Notes: generated by a model not told the origin, from the sequence alone. 64,000 nucleotides of DNA from Streptomyces natalensis ATCC 27448 (GCF_000935125.1 NZ_JRKI01000023.1:143283-207282); one strand, 5' to 3'; positions 24,438 through 32,727 are shown, counted from the stretch's first letter. Made by a program: numbers and translations.

Positions 24438-26094
24438 CTAGAAAAAGAAGACGGCCCCCGATCGTTCGGAGGGCCGCGTCTTGCCGGATTCGATGAGTCG
24501 ATGTCTCGCCAGGTCAGCCAGCAACATGGCCGCGTAGGCGTCGATCTTGTGGGCGGACTCCCGGTTGGCCTTGCCGAAGCTCAGCCCGTACCGGTTCGGT
24601 CGGCGCCGGGTGTTGAGCACGTGCCGACGCAGCGTGCGGCCCAGGGGAATCGCTTCTCCCGGGTGTCGCACCTGGCTGTTTTCCACGGCTGACACCAACC
24701 GTTCGTTGGCCAACGTCAGTTCCTGGAGGCCACCGCGCATATCCCGACCCACCGCAGATTGCGGGGACGCCTTGATGACCAGGCGGTCCCGGTAGTCCTC
24801 TGACCATGCGTCCACGTAGGACTCCCAGAGCGCTACGTCCGCGTGAAATGCCTGTACGTCGTACCGCTCCATGGCGTTGCGGACCGCACCGTCCACGGCC
24901 TGGCGGTCCACCTCCCAGCCGTCCCCGGCCGGGCCGTCGGGCCGCTCCCACACGGCCAGGGGGACTATCAGGCGGTCCCGCACGCGGACGGCTACCAGGG
25001 CCGTGGCGTCGTCGGTCCGCCCACCGTCGAATCCCAAGGTGATGGCGTCGCCGTCCACCAGGCGGTCACCCACCGCGCACGCGTCCCAGTCCTCCGGGCT
25101 GATCAACTGGTCCTCTGCCGTGACCAATTGGTTCAGGAACATGCGCTGGGACCGACTCCGCGGCATGTGTCCGGAGTAGATAGTGGAGACGATCCACTCC
25201 ACATCCAGCCAGTCCGCGTCACCACGCGCCGCGAGAATGCCGGCCCGGAGCTGGTCCGGGTCCGCCAGGTCAACCGGCGGGGACTCCACAGAGTCGTAAT
25301 ACATGCCGGAAGCCCGGCTCTTGCCCTCCGCGAACTTCGACCAGGCGTGCCAAGTCTGCTCCGCCACGGACTCCTCGCCCGGCAACGGGGCGTTCGTGAT
25401 CTCCATCGTTCGAGCGCCACCACCGCGCGACTTGCCGACGTTGCCCGCGATGGTCATCGCCATTTCGTGGCCACCGTTGGACGAGATCCAGTGATGGGTC
25501 TCGTTCATCACCACGAATGTGGAGCGGTAATCGGCCGCCCTCCAGCGCACGCGGCGAACTGGTGACGGCCTCAATCACCGCCCCACTGCGGGCATAGATG
25601 ATCTCCTTGCCCAGGTCGATGCCGTATTCCGCAATGCACTCCGGAGAGAACATGCCCGGGAACAGGCGCATGGTGTTGCGGGTCTGGTCTTTACTGACCG
25701 CGCAGACCTGGACCCACGGAGCCGGATGTGGGACGGCTATCGGGGTGCCATCTTCCCGCCATCCGCCGAAACGGCACGGGCCGACGAACTCCACGGCGCA
25801 CAGAGCCGCCAGGAACGGGTCTTTCCCCCAGCCCTTCAGGCGCCTGATGGTGCCCTGCCGCCGGGTGAACTCCCCGGCGTCGTTGATCTCGAACCAGCGG
25901 AGCACGATCCGGACCTGTTCCGGGGTGAACCGCCAGGGCTGGCCCGCGTCGGGGCCGTCAGGCTGGAGGAGGTAGCGGGAGGTCCACAGGAGCACGTCCC
26001 AGCCCAGGGTCCGCGTCGCGTCCGGCACGGTGTCCGGCCACGTGCGTACGGGCTCCAGTCGTGCCACCACCGCCCGCTGCCTTCCGATACGCAT
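24438..26094 (-). pseudogene. Terminase large subunit, frameshifted
   Basis: Two overlapping frames together give one terminase. The N-terminal frame (from 26,094) has the ATPase part: GWGKDPFLAALCAVEFVGPC (Walker-A-like), then WVQVCAVSKDQTRNTMRLFP and EAVTSSPRALEGGR. The C-terminal frame (24,438 to about 25,545) continues with STFVVMNETHHWISSNGG (Walker B region), then the nuclease part (ITLGFDGGRTDDATALVAVR, HADVALWESYVDAWSEDYRD, SAHKIDAYAAMLLADLARHR). The frames join at about 25,535-25,545, where 7 extra nucleotides (or one lost) sit between GGR and STFVV. DNA packaging would fail unless frameshifting or a sequence error explains the break. Confidence 0.85.
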
Positions 26095-26491
26095 CCATGA
26101 GAGTCACACGGGCCGCCTCCGCCGGGTCCTCCCCGGCGCTGTCCCGCTCCAGCTCCACCCGGGCCCGACGCCGGGCGCCCTCCGTGGTCAGTAGGTCAGT
26201 CATGGCCGACATGACCGCCTGAAAAAGCTGGGCACTGAACTTGCTCTGGCCCAGGTTCCGGCTCATGGCCTCCGCCACATACACCGCCGTGAGCCAATCC
26301 GACTGCTCGTAGAACTGCGCCTGGCCCGAGTCCTTGAGGGACTGGAACCACCGCTTCGCAATGGGGTGCCAGTCGCCGGAGGCCCGGGGGATCGTCGGGG
26401 CCTTGCCAGCCTCCGCCTTCACCAGGGTCGGGCCGTCCGGCTCGTTGCGCCTTCGGCGCTGATCACTGCGCTTCGGGACAGGGCCCGGCAT
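25958..26491 (-). CDS. Terminase small subunit (P27-like)
   Basis: A protein of up to 177 residues from ATG 26491 (GGAGG upstream): MPGPVPKRSDQRRRRNEPDG, then ASGDWHPIAKRWFQSLKDSG, then YVAEAMSRNLGQSKFSAQLF. This is the pattern of actinophage small terminases that recognise phage DNA for packaging. The last 40 residues (after LMDAYRKAAGG) run antisense-like through the start of the large subunit, so a stop may have been lost there by a frameshift near 26,090. Confidence 0.75.
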   Translation of the reverse strand: MPGPVPKRSDQRRRRNEPDGPTLVKAEAGKAPTIPRASGDWHPIAKRWFQSLKDSGQAQFYEQSDWLTAVYVAEAMSRNLGQSKFSAQLFQAVMSAMTDLLTTEGARRRARVELERDSAGEDPAEAARVTLMDAYRKAAGGGGTTGARTHVAGHRAGRDADPGLGRAPVDLPLPPPA

Positions 26492-26537
26492 GGTTGTTAC
26501 CTCCAACTCCCCAGGGCCACGCGGACAGCGCTGTACG

Positions 26538-26580
26538 GTATCCGTGCGCTCACAGCTGTCGGACAAATCAGCACGGATAC
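26538..26580. promoter_or_regulatory. Inverted repeat in divergent terminase/moron promoter region
   Basis: GTATCCGTGC (26538-26547) and GCACGGATAC (26571-26580) are perfect inverted 10-mers spaced by 23 nt, in the interval 26,492-26,744 between terS (minus) and the secreted-protein gene (plus). A regulator dimer pair or DNA loop could act here. Confidence 0.45.
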
Positions 26581-26744
26581 GCGAACCATTCGAAGATGCC
26601 GCGAACGAGCACGAAACTGGATGGCTCACACGGGTGGAGTCGATGAAAGGGCTCTTGGGCAGCTAACACAACCACCGGGCTCGATCTGCCACGATCGCAA
26701 GGCCAATCGCCCCATCGGGCGATCCAGCGACCAGGAGCCACATC

Positions 26745-27104
26745 ATGCGTATGAAGCTATCCGCCTGGCAGGCTGCCGCCGCATCCTCAATCATCACAGC
26801 CGCCACTGTCGTCGTTCCGCTGAGCATCAGCAGTGCGAACGCCAACGCAACCACCTCGGCAAAACCCATCATCGTCGAGGGCAACCAGGCCGGTCCCAAA
26901 CAAGAGTCGTACGCCAAGTGCCCTGACGGTACGCACCTCGTCGGTGGCGGATACCAGTTTGATGCGTGGACCATGACCAACGCAGGAAGCCCCAGCTTCG
27001 CGATCTACGTGGACAGGCCCGCGATGAACGGAGAGGGCTGGATCAACAAGACTGTCGGCCAATACAACAAGGCCAGGGCGTACGCGATGTGCAACCGCAC
27101 CTGA
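26745..27104 (+). CDS. Small secreted protein (moron)
   Basis: A 119-residue plus-strand protein with a signal peptide (MKLSAWQAAAASSIITAATV, then SISSANANA cleavage region) and a mature part with two cysteines: SYAKCPDGTHLVGGGYQFDA and AYAMCNRT at the end. A conserved-looking CPxGTxLVGGGY pattern is common in secreted Streptomyces proteins of unknown function. It may change the surface of the lysogen. Start ATG 26745 or 26751. A terminator hairpin follows at 27126. Confidence 0.65.
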   Translation: MRMKLSAWQAAAASSIITAATVVVPLSISSANANATTSAKPIIVEGNQAGPKQESYAKCPDGTHLVGGGYQFDAWTMTNAGSPSFAIYVDRPAMNGEGWINKTVGQYNKARAYAMCNRT

Positions 27105-27125
27105 CCCTCTAAGAGAGGCCGCCCG

Positions 27126-27160
27126 AGCGAGGCCCTGCCCCCGTGGGCGTGGGTCTCGCT
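27126..27160 (+). terminator. Terminator after secreted-protein moron
   Basis: AGCGAGGCCC pairs with GGGTCTCGCT (one G-T pair, 15-nt loop) 22 nt after the stop of the gene at 27104. The remaining interval to 27,355 shows no gene. Confidence 0.5.
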
Positions 27161-27355
27161 TCGTACATAGACCTTGGAACCCGTACAGAACCGGAGCTGC
27201 TATCACGCTTCGGTCTTTCAATCCGGGATAGAGGGGGCATCCCCCAGGGATCAAGGCCGTGACTCAACTGCAAATACGCTTGGATCTGAGCGGCCCCGGC
27301 ACTCCTGGCCCGCTGAGGGCGCCGGCTGCATCTCCTCGTCGAACTGGGCGGCTAT

Positions 27356-27788
27356 TTACGCCAGCTCACCGGGGTGTCGCGCCTCCGGCCTCCGCTTGGA
27401 CACCCACCTCCGCCGAGCCGCCGCACCCTCCACGCTGGACTTCCGCGCGTGATGCCAACGACACAACGCCTGAAGGTTCGCCGGGGCGTGGTCGTCGTCC
27501 GGGACGATGTGGTCCACGTCCGTGGCCGGCGCCGTGCAACGCGCCCCCGTGTCCCGCAGGACGGCCACGCACTGGAAGCCGTCCCGCTTCAGGACAGAAA
27601 GGCGACGGACTTGCCAGTCCGCCGGTAGGCGGGAGCGTCGGTCACTGCCGTGCCAGGACAAGGGACTCCTTCCCGCGCTGCCGCTCGGTCTCGCGCTGAG
27701 GCTTCTCGAAGCGTCCACCGGCGCGGGTCAGCTCGGGGCACCCGGGGACACTGCAAGGGGGCGGGGTCTTCGGGGCATGGGGGCACAT
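27356..27788 (-). pseudogene. HNH endonuclease, frameshifted
   Basis: The C-terminal frame has a full HNH core (CVAVLRDTGARCTAPATDVD, HIVPDDDHAPANLQALCRWH, HARKSS). Its expected N-terminal start is in another frame: from ATG 27788, MCPHAPKTPPPCSVPGCPEL, then TRAGGRFEKPQRETERQRGK. Related phage HNH proteins show these two parts in one frame (PGCP near the N terminus, then WHGSDRRSRLP). The frames must be joined at about 27,655-27,690. Normal role: nuclease near the terminase, often needed for packaging. It is either broken or a sequence indel. Confidence 0.7.
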
Positions 27789-27954
27789 CCAAACAAGGGG
27801 CGGAGGCTCGTCGCAGCTCATCGGGATGCTGTTGGTGTCCCGTAAGGGGCTTGAGGGGGGTTCCAACGAGTGAATTTTCTACTCCCGGTGTTCCACTTGA
27901 TCTCCCCGAGGAAAATCATCTGTTCGGTTTCACCGCATAAGGAGGCGGATCTTG

Positions 27955-28047
27955 ATGTCCTATGTGCTTTCCTGCCGTGCCGGAATGGCCACGACAGCCG
28001 GGCATACCGCGCTGGCCCTACTTCCGGTAGGCGGTACTCATGTCTGA
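27955..28047 (+). CDS. 30-residue leader peptide
   Basis: ATG 27955 follows a very strong AAGGAGG (eight to nine nt upstream) and encodes MSYVLSCRAGMATTAGHTAL, then ten more residues (ALLPVGGTHV), ending at TGA 28045-28047. Its stop overlaps the start of the next gene (ATG 28040), so the two are translationally coupled. It looks like a control peptide or a small functional protein. Confidence 0.55.
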   Translation: MSYVLSCRAGMATTAGHTALALLPVGGTHV

Positions 28048-28603
28048 GCTGAAGCAGTCCAAATCGGAGTGGACCTCGAACGACTGGCACAAGGTCTGCG
28101 GCGAGTTCACGTTCCACCCCCGCCTCCGCTACCAGATGATGAACAAGAAGGACCAGTCAGGCCGTCCCATTTGGGGCGTGGAAGTGCCCGACCTGAACTC
28201 CGCTAGGTGGGAGCCGGAGTTCGAGTTTGCGTACGACATCTGGACGTCCACCGGTGTCGCCCGCGCGGCCCCCACCCAGCGAGGCCAACACTCCGTGGGG
28301 CTGTTCGCCGCCATCTACTCGGAGTACCAATGGTCTGGCGGCGGCAGGTACGACAGAGACCGGGTCGCCGAAATCAGGACCAAGCGATGCTGCGAGCCTT
28401 CGCACCGCGAAACCATCTCGGCAGATCGGAGGATCGAATGTGACTCCGGGAAGTACTACGTGGAGTGGTCGATCAGCCGCGTCGCGGACGACGGCACCCG
28501 GGACAGGCAGGGGGACGGCGGGCCACAGGGCGTCATCGAGTGGGACTCCAATGCAGGGAAGGCCAAACACGATCTGGCGATCAACCAGAATATTTACGGC
28601 TAA
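28040..28603 (+). CDS. Hypothetical protein (moron), coupled to leader peptide
   Basis: A 187-residue protein with no recognised domain: SNDWHKVCGEFTFHPRLRYQ, then WEPEFEFAYDIWTSTGVARA and IECDSGKYYVEWSISRVADD. It is mostly beta with several aromatic residues, and has no signal peptide or membrane segment. It lies on the plus strand between two HNH genes at the right end of the prophage. Translation probably depends on the preceding 30-residue peptide, because its own ribosome site is weak. Confidence 0.6.
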   Translation: MSELKQSKSEWTSNDWHKVCGEFTFHPRLRYQMMNKKDQSGRPIWGVEVPDLNSARWEPEFEFAYDIWTSTGVARAAPTQRGQHSVGLFAAIYSEYQWSGGGRYDRDRVAEIRTKRCCEPSHRETISADRRIECDSGKYYVEWSISRVADDGTRDRQGDGGPQGVIEWDSNAGKAKHDLAINQNIYG

Positions 28604-28808
28604 GCCATTCCTTGCGTCGCAGTGCACTACTACGGGGTCGCTGTCTCTTTGCGGCGAACCACCCGGCCCCCAACTCCGTCTCGTCCTTCAGCCGATGACA
28701 CCCCCGGCACAACACCTGAACGTTCCAGTCCGTGTCGGCCCCTCCCAACGCAAGGGGCCGCACGTGGTCCCCTCGCAAGCGACCCCGACCGGAATCGAAC
28801 CGGCGCAC
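28581..28808 (-). pseudogene. HNH endonuclease C-terminal remnant
   Basis: The frame contains the second half of an HNH nuclease: RLRGDHVRPLALGGADTDWN, then VQVLCRGCHRLKDETELGAG. The first CxxC knuckle expected upstream is missing; instead the 5' part runs into the tRNA-Asp gene (28,780-28,851). A tRNA insertion or recombination probably truncated it. The remnant starts at or before 28,808 without a good ribosome site. Confidence 0.6.
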
Positions 28809-28851
28809 TCCCGCTCGACAGGCGGGCGCTCTACCACTGAGCTACGAGACC
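28780..28851 (-). tRNA. tRNA-Asp (GTC)
   Basis: A 72-nt cloverleaf: acceptor GGTCTCG/CGGGGTC (with three G-T pairs), D-arm GCTC-AGTGGTA-GAGC, anticodon stem CCCGC/GCGGG with loop CTGTCGA (anticodon GTC), T-arm loop TTCGATT, discriminator G. The anticodon and G73 are both Asp identity elements. CCA is not encoded. The weak acceptor stem is unlike a normal Streptomyces chromosomal tRNA, so it is likely a phage-borne gene. Confidence 0.85.
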
Positions 28852-29035
28852 ACGGCTCAACTCCCGTGCGTCATCCCGGAGGAGAGAACGGGGCGGGCGG
28901 GAGGAGCCAACAGCAGGGGACGCACCCACCTCCACGTCAAACGCTGGAGAGTGGAAACGTGGCCCCGCCTACATATCCATTAACTGGTGAGCGTGACAGG
29001 ACGCTAAGAAGGCTCGGCCCCGAGCCCTCCGCACG

Positions 29036-29109
29036 GGGCAGAAAAACTGCCCTCCGCTCCTTCTTTCTTATGCGCGGGTATAGGAAAGAAGGACTCAAGG
29101 GCAGTTTTT
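29036..29109. terminator. Nested competing hairpins with A/T-tract ends
   Basis: AAAAACTGCCCT (29042-29053) and AGGGCAGTTTTT (29098-29109) pair perfectly; inside, CCTTCTTTC (29059-29067) pairs with GAAAGAAGG (29084-29092), then TAT with ATA around an 8-nt loop. A second GGGCAG (29036-29041) can instead pair with the CTGCCC at 29047-29052 around an AAAAA loop. The long form is a bidirectional terminator candidate; the alternative form would break it, an attenuator-like layout. The interval 28,852-29,280 has no gene. Confidence 0.65.
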
Positions 29110-29168
29110 CCGCCCCCAATGCTCTCCCCTTAGTCACTCTCCGCCCAGCCGGCACTAGCTCAACGTGA

Positions 29169-29203
29169 GAGGGAGCCGAACCCTTGGCGGGGCCGACTCC
29201 CTC
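29169..29203 (-). terminator. Terminator after integrase
   Basis: GAGGGAGCCG pairs with CGACTCCCTC (one G-T pair) around a 15-nt loop, about 78 nt past the integrase stop on the minus strand. Confidence 0.5.
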
Positions 29204-29280
29204 AACATGACTTGCATCACATCAGACTGTGTCGTCGGCCAGGAACTCAAGTCCGGACGGGCCGGAACGACGCTCGACGC

Positions 29281-30894
29281 CTATGCAGCTACGGCGTTCT
29301 CCATGCTGCTTAGCGCGGGCAGCAGTTCAGTTGTTGTTGGTTGCTCCGAGTTGCGCTCAGGTCCATGCATCCGACCTGGGTACCAACGCACGGGCGAACT
29401 GTCGGGCCAGACGCTGATCACGACACCGAATCCCGCCAGGATCTCGCGCCGTCCTGCGTCGTCCGCTGCCTCGTGCCACGCGTCCTCGATGGTCTTCCCA
29501 GTCGGTCGCCTGACCATTCCGCCCGTGGTTTCTGGCTGCTGTCGCAAGCCCTCCAGCTCTCGCCCCAGCGACGCATAGCGGGAACGGAACCACTCCTGGT
29601 CATCCGCCGAGTCGTACAACCCAGCTTCGCGGTCGCTGCGCAGGCGCGCCCGCGTCGCCTCAACTTCCTCTACAAGATCAGCGACACCATTTCCCGGCAC
29701 GTAGACGGTCTCCATAATCATTCCACTACCGAACTCTTCCAGGAACCACCCTTCCACCAGAGCATCTATCTCTTCCATACGGATGTTCGGGGCGGGTGCA
29801 CAGTCCGTCAGACCCTTGAACTTGGAGCGGCAAGCCCATGCATTTTTGCTACGCCCTCTGGCGACGTACATGCGGTTGTGGCAATTGCCGCACACGATCC
29901 GCTTGGTGAGGAGGTAAGCGTTGTTGGCGCTGCGTATTCGCCGCTTTCCCTTCGGTGTCAACTTCTTTACCAATGCGCGGTGCGTCGCGTAATTCCACAG
30001 TTCGGGACCGATTCGGATGGGCTTGCCGGTTGCCTCATCCAGCACCGGCTCGTCCTTGTGTATCAGGTAGCCGAGTGCGGATTTCGACATGAGGATTCGG
30101 GCCAGCGAAGCGCCTGGCCAGGGCGAAACCTGCGGCTTTCGCCCGTACAGCACTCGCTTCCGGTCTTCCGGCGACAGCAAGCCCTCGCGTGTCAGGCGGG
30201 CTGCCTCAGTATTCTCCGTGATCTCCCCTGTCTGGTCCACGAGGATGCGACGGGCCACGTTGCGGATGATCTCGGCTGCGTCTTCTTCGTTCCACGGCGC
30301 GGGCAGCGTGGCGCCGTCATCGAGAATGGCGCGGCTTACAGGGCCCGTTGGGAGGTCCCGCTCGTATCGGTAGCCGTATGAAGGCTTGTACTTGATCTTG
30401 CCGTCTCGGCGCGCCTTCACCGCCGATTCTCGGTTCCGGCGCTGGACGGATCGCAGCTCCATCTGCGCGCCCCACGCCTCCATGGTGAAGCGGTTTTCGT
30501 CGTGGGGGTCGTCCAGGTCCCATGGCCCGTCATGGCCGTACGTGAGCAGCGTCAGCCCATGGTCGCGCATCATGTAACCGGTGTTGAGGCAATCCACGAC
30601 GTTGCGGCCGAGGCGGTCCACAGAAGCACCTGCGATGCCGCTATACGGCCCTCGTTCACCTCGGAGCCAGGGGCCTAGGCGGGGGCGCGTCTTGGGGTCC
30701 GTGGCGCCCGACACCTCCCAGTCGTCCGCCCAGGCGATCACATGGCCGCCGTACGCCCGCACCACCTGTAGCACTTGGTCCCGCTGCTTGGCCGGGCTGG
30801 ATGACGCGTCGGAGGAGCGGGAAAGTCGACGCAGCCCTACAAGGCACTTTCCGCAACCGTCGTAGGGCCGCTCTATGTCTGTTGTGGTGCTCAT
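29281..30894 (-). CDS. Large serine integrase
   Basis: A 537-residue serine recombinase that inserts and excises the prophage. The N-terminal catalytic domain (1-150) has LRRLSRSSDASSSPAKQRDQ (catalytic Ser likely at about 25), a GASVDRLGRN motif near 90-98, and FTMEAWGAQMELRSVQRRNR. A recombinase domain follows (SYGYRYERDLPTGPVSRAIL, EDAAEIIRNVARRILVDQTG). The C-terminal zinc-ribbon part has CGNCHNRMYVARGRSKNAWA, then a second Cys pair. A coiled-coil region ends the protein. It lies about 110 bp from the host junction, as expected for attP next to int; the Gp3-like protein at 3664-4401 should be its excision partner. Confidence 0.93.
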   Translation of the reverse strand: MSTTTDIERPYDGCGKCLVGLRRLSRSSDASSSPAKQRDQVLQVVRAYGGHVIAWADDWEVSGATDPKTRPRLGPWLRGERGPYSGIAGASVDRLGRNVVDCLNTGYMMRDHGLTLLTYGHDGPWDLDDPHDENRFTMEAWGAQMELRSVQRRNRESAVKARRDGKIKYKPSYGYRYERDLPTGPVSRAILDDGATLPAPWNEEDAAEIIRNVARRILVDQTGEITENTEAARLTREGLLSPEDRKRVLYGRKPQVSPWPGASLARILMSKSALGYLIHKDEPVLDEATGKPIRIGPELWNYATHRALVKKLTPKGKRRIRSANNAYLLTKRIVCGNCHNRMYVARGRSKNAWACRSKFKGLTDCAPAPNIRMEEIDALVEGWFLEEFGSGMIMETVYVPGNGVADLVEEVEATRARLRSDREAGLYDSADDQEWFRSRYASLGRELEGLRQQPETTGGMVRRPTGKTIEDAWHEAADDAGRREILAGFGVVISVWPDSSPVRWYPGRMHGPERNSEQPTTTELLPALSSMENAVAA

Positions 30895-30999
30895 GATCCT
30901 TCAGGTCAGCTATGGGTCGTATGACCGATTATCGCAGTGCATGTAGCTGATTCTCCCGAAGGGCAGGAGCGGCGCCTACGCACATCCATGGGGGTGCAC

Positions 31000-31146
31000 T
31001 TAGGCGACGCTCCCGAAGGCGAGGGAGGACTTGCCCGATCCGGACACCCCGGTGAACGCGACCAGCGCGTCCCTCGGGATGTCCACATCGATGGTGCGGA
31101 GGTTGTGCTCACGGGCGCCGCGCACCCGTACGTACGAGTCGGCCAT
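31000..31146 (-). pseudogene. UvrA-like gene, truncated by prophage
   Basis: From ATG 31146 the frame reads [20 protein letters not shown], then [20 protein letters not shown], then SLAFGSVA and stop. This is the N terminus of a UvrA family ATPase (excinuclease UvrA or a UvrA-like drug-resistance protein) with its Walker A motif GVSGSGKSS. Family members normally continue after SLAFG with hundreds more residues; here the match ends at about 31,013-31,018 and a stop follows in phage-side DNA. The rest of the gene should lie at the other prophage end, left of the window. Confidence 0.82.
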
Positions 31147-31185
31147 CCCTCCATGATCGGGCACTGTCCGCCGTGACCGGCACCG

Positions 31186-32493
31186 TCAGCCGGTGGCCGT
31201 GGCGGCGCGGACCCGCTCGCGGGCCTCCTCCCACGGGACGGGGGCGGCGATCAGTGCGCGCAGACCGCGGACCTGGCGGGGCGGCAGACCGGCGGCGAGG
31301 ACGCCCACGGCGTGCCCGTCGCGGCCGTAGAGGGCGACGGCCCGGCGCCCGGCGCGGTCCAGCACGGTGGTCTCGATCCGGTCCGCGCCTGCGGTCAGCC
31401 CGTACGCCTGGAGCTTGACGGCGTACTGGTCGGACCAGAAGTACGGCACGGGCGCGAACGGCCGGCGCTCGGGAGGCGCTCCCTCGAAGGCGTCCGCGAA
31501 GGCGCTCTGGTCGCCCTCTTCGGCGGCCAGTTCGGCGAGCAGGTTGCGGGCCGCGGCCATGCCCTGTTCGCTGGCGTTCATCCGGTGCTCGAAGCGCACC
31601 GGCCGTCCGTGCACCGGATGTTCCCAGCGGGCGACGTCGCCGGCCGCGTAGATGCCGGGGGCGGCGGCGCAGTAGGCATCGCAGCGCAGGCCGTCGGTGG
31701 TGTCCAGGGCCGGGTCGTCGCCGAGCCAGCCGACGGCGGGGGTGGAGCCGATGGCGAGCAGGACGGTGTCGGCGGGCAGGCGGGTGCCTTCCCTTTCCCT
31801 GGCGTCTGCTTCCCCCTCGGCCAGCCGTACGCCGGTGACCGCACCGCCCGAGGTGTCGAAGCCCGCCACCGCCGCGGTGCGCAGCGTCACGCCGTGCGCC
31901 CGGTGTTCCTCGGCGAGCAGTTCGCCGATCTCGGTGCCGACGGCCGCGGCCATCGGTATCGGCTCGACGCCGACGAGGGTGACGTCATGGCCCAACTCCC
32001 GTGCCACCGCGGCAGCTTCGCAGCCCAGCACACCGTTGCCGACGATCACCAGGCGGTGGCCGGTGCCGGTCAGCCGGGCGCGCAGCGCCAGCGCGTCGTC
32101 GAGGGTGCGCAGGGTGTGCACCCCGGTGAGCCCCTCGGCGCCGGGCAGCGTACGGGCCGCCACGCCGGTCGCGATGATCACTCCGGCGCAGGGCAGGGTC
32201 TCGCCGTTGTCGAGGGTGAGCGTGCGGGTGGCCGCGTCGAGTCCGGTCGCCCGGGTGCCCAGCCGCAGGTCGAGTGCGAGGGCGGCGAGCTGGTCCTTGC
32301 TGCGCAGCAGCAGCCGCTCCGGCTCCCATGCGCCGTGCAGCAGTTGTTTGGACAGCGGCGGCCGGTCGTAGGGCAGATGCGGTTCGTCGCCGATCAGGGT
32401 GAGCGGGCCCCGCCAGCCGAGGCGGCGCAGCGCTTCGGCGGCGGCGAGTCCGGCGGCGGAGGCTCCGACGACGGCGAGCGGCCGGGCGGTCAT
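31186..32493 (-). CDS. NAD(P)H ferredoxin reductase (FAD-dependent)
   Basis: A 435-residue flavoprotein of the putidaredoxin/ferredoxin reductase family that should pass electrons from NAD(P)H to the ferredoxin encoded just upstream. The FAD site LAVVGASAAGLAAAEALRRL is at residues 6-25, the NAD site RLVIVGNGVLGCEAAAVARE at about 150, and the second FAD motif PGIYAAGDVARWEHPVHG at about 285. Start ATG 32493; the stop of the ferredoxin overlaps it (ATGA). It is the last gene of a P450-ferredoxin-reductase operon. Confidence 0.9.
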   Translation of the reverse strand: MTARPLAVVGASAAGLAAAEALRRLGWRGPLTLIGDEPHLPYDRPPLSKQLLHGAWEPERLLLRSKDQLAALALDLRLGTRATGLDAATRTLTLDNGETLPCAGVIIATGVAARTLPGAEGLTGVHTLRTLDDALALRARLTGTGHRLVIVGNGVLGCEAAAVARELGHDVTLVGVEPIPMAAAVGTEIGELLAEEHRAHGVTLRTAAVAGFDTSGGAVTGVRLAEGEADAREREGTRLPADTVLLAIGSTPAVGWLGDDPALDTTDGLRCDAYCAAAPGIYAAGDVARWEHPVHGRPVRFEHRMNASEQGMAAARNLLAELAAEEGDQSAFADAFEGAPPERRPFAPVPYFWSDQYAVKLQAYGLTAGADRIETTVLDRAGRRAVALYGRDGHAVGVLAAGLPPRQVRGLRALIAAPVPWEEARERVRAATATG

Positions 32494-32684
32494 TCGTGCA
32501 CCTCGATCACGGCGGCCGGGCAGATGGCGGCCGCTTCGCGGACGGCGTCGTGCTGTCCGGCGGGCGGCTCGGCGTCGAGGAGGACGACGATGCCGTCCTC
32601 GTCGCGCTGGTCGAAAACCTCGGGGGCGACCAGCACACACTGGCCGGCCGCGCAGCACTTGTCGGCGTCAAGGGTGATCTTCAT
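32490..32684 (-). CDS. Ferredoxin ([3Fe-4S]/[4Fe-4S]) of P450 system
   Basis: A 64-residue ferredoxin: MKITLDADKCCAAGQCVLVA, ending AAAICPAAVIEVHE. Cysteines in C-x5-C and C-P positions fit the small [3Fe-4S] ferredoxins that serve actinomycete P450s. It lies between the P450 (32,728) and reductase genes. Start ATG 32684; its stop overlaps the reductase start. Confidence 0.9.
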   Translation of the reverse strand: MKITLDADKCCAAGQCVLVAPEVFDQRDEDGIVVLLDAEPPAGQHDAVREAAAICPAAVIEVHE

Positions 32685-32727
32685 GGCGAGTAACTCCGTT
32701 ATATGCGTGTGTCGTTGAGGTGGCAGG

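Larger units (their letters stand above)
1..31010 (-). mobile_element. Siphovirus prophage (right part; left end outside window)
   Basis: A nearly continuous minus-strand gene set runs from a serine integrase at 30,894 through terminase, head, tail, lysis and replication genes to a DNA polymerase cut by the window start. The right boundary is inferred at about 31,005 to 31,020, where a host UvrA-like reading frame stops matching its family right after its Walker A motif. The left attachment site is not in the window. The module order is that of an intact temperate siphovirus, but the large terminase and one HNH gene carry frame breaks, so the prophage may be defective, or the sequence may contain indel errors. 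Confidence 0.93.
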
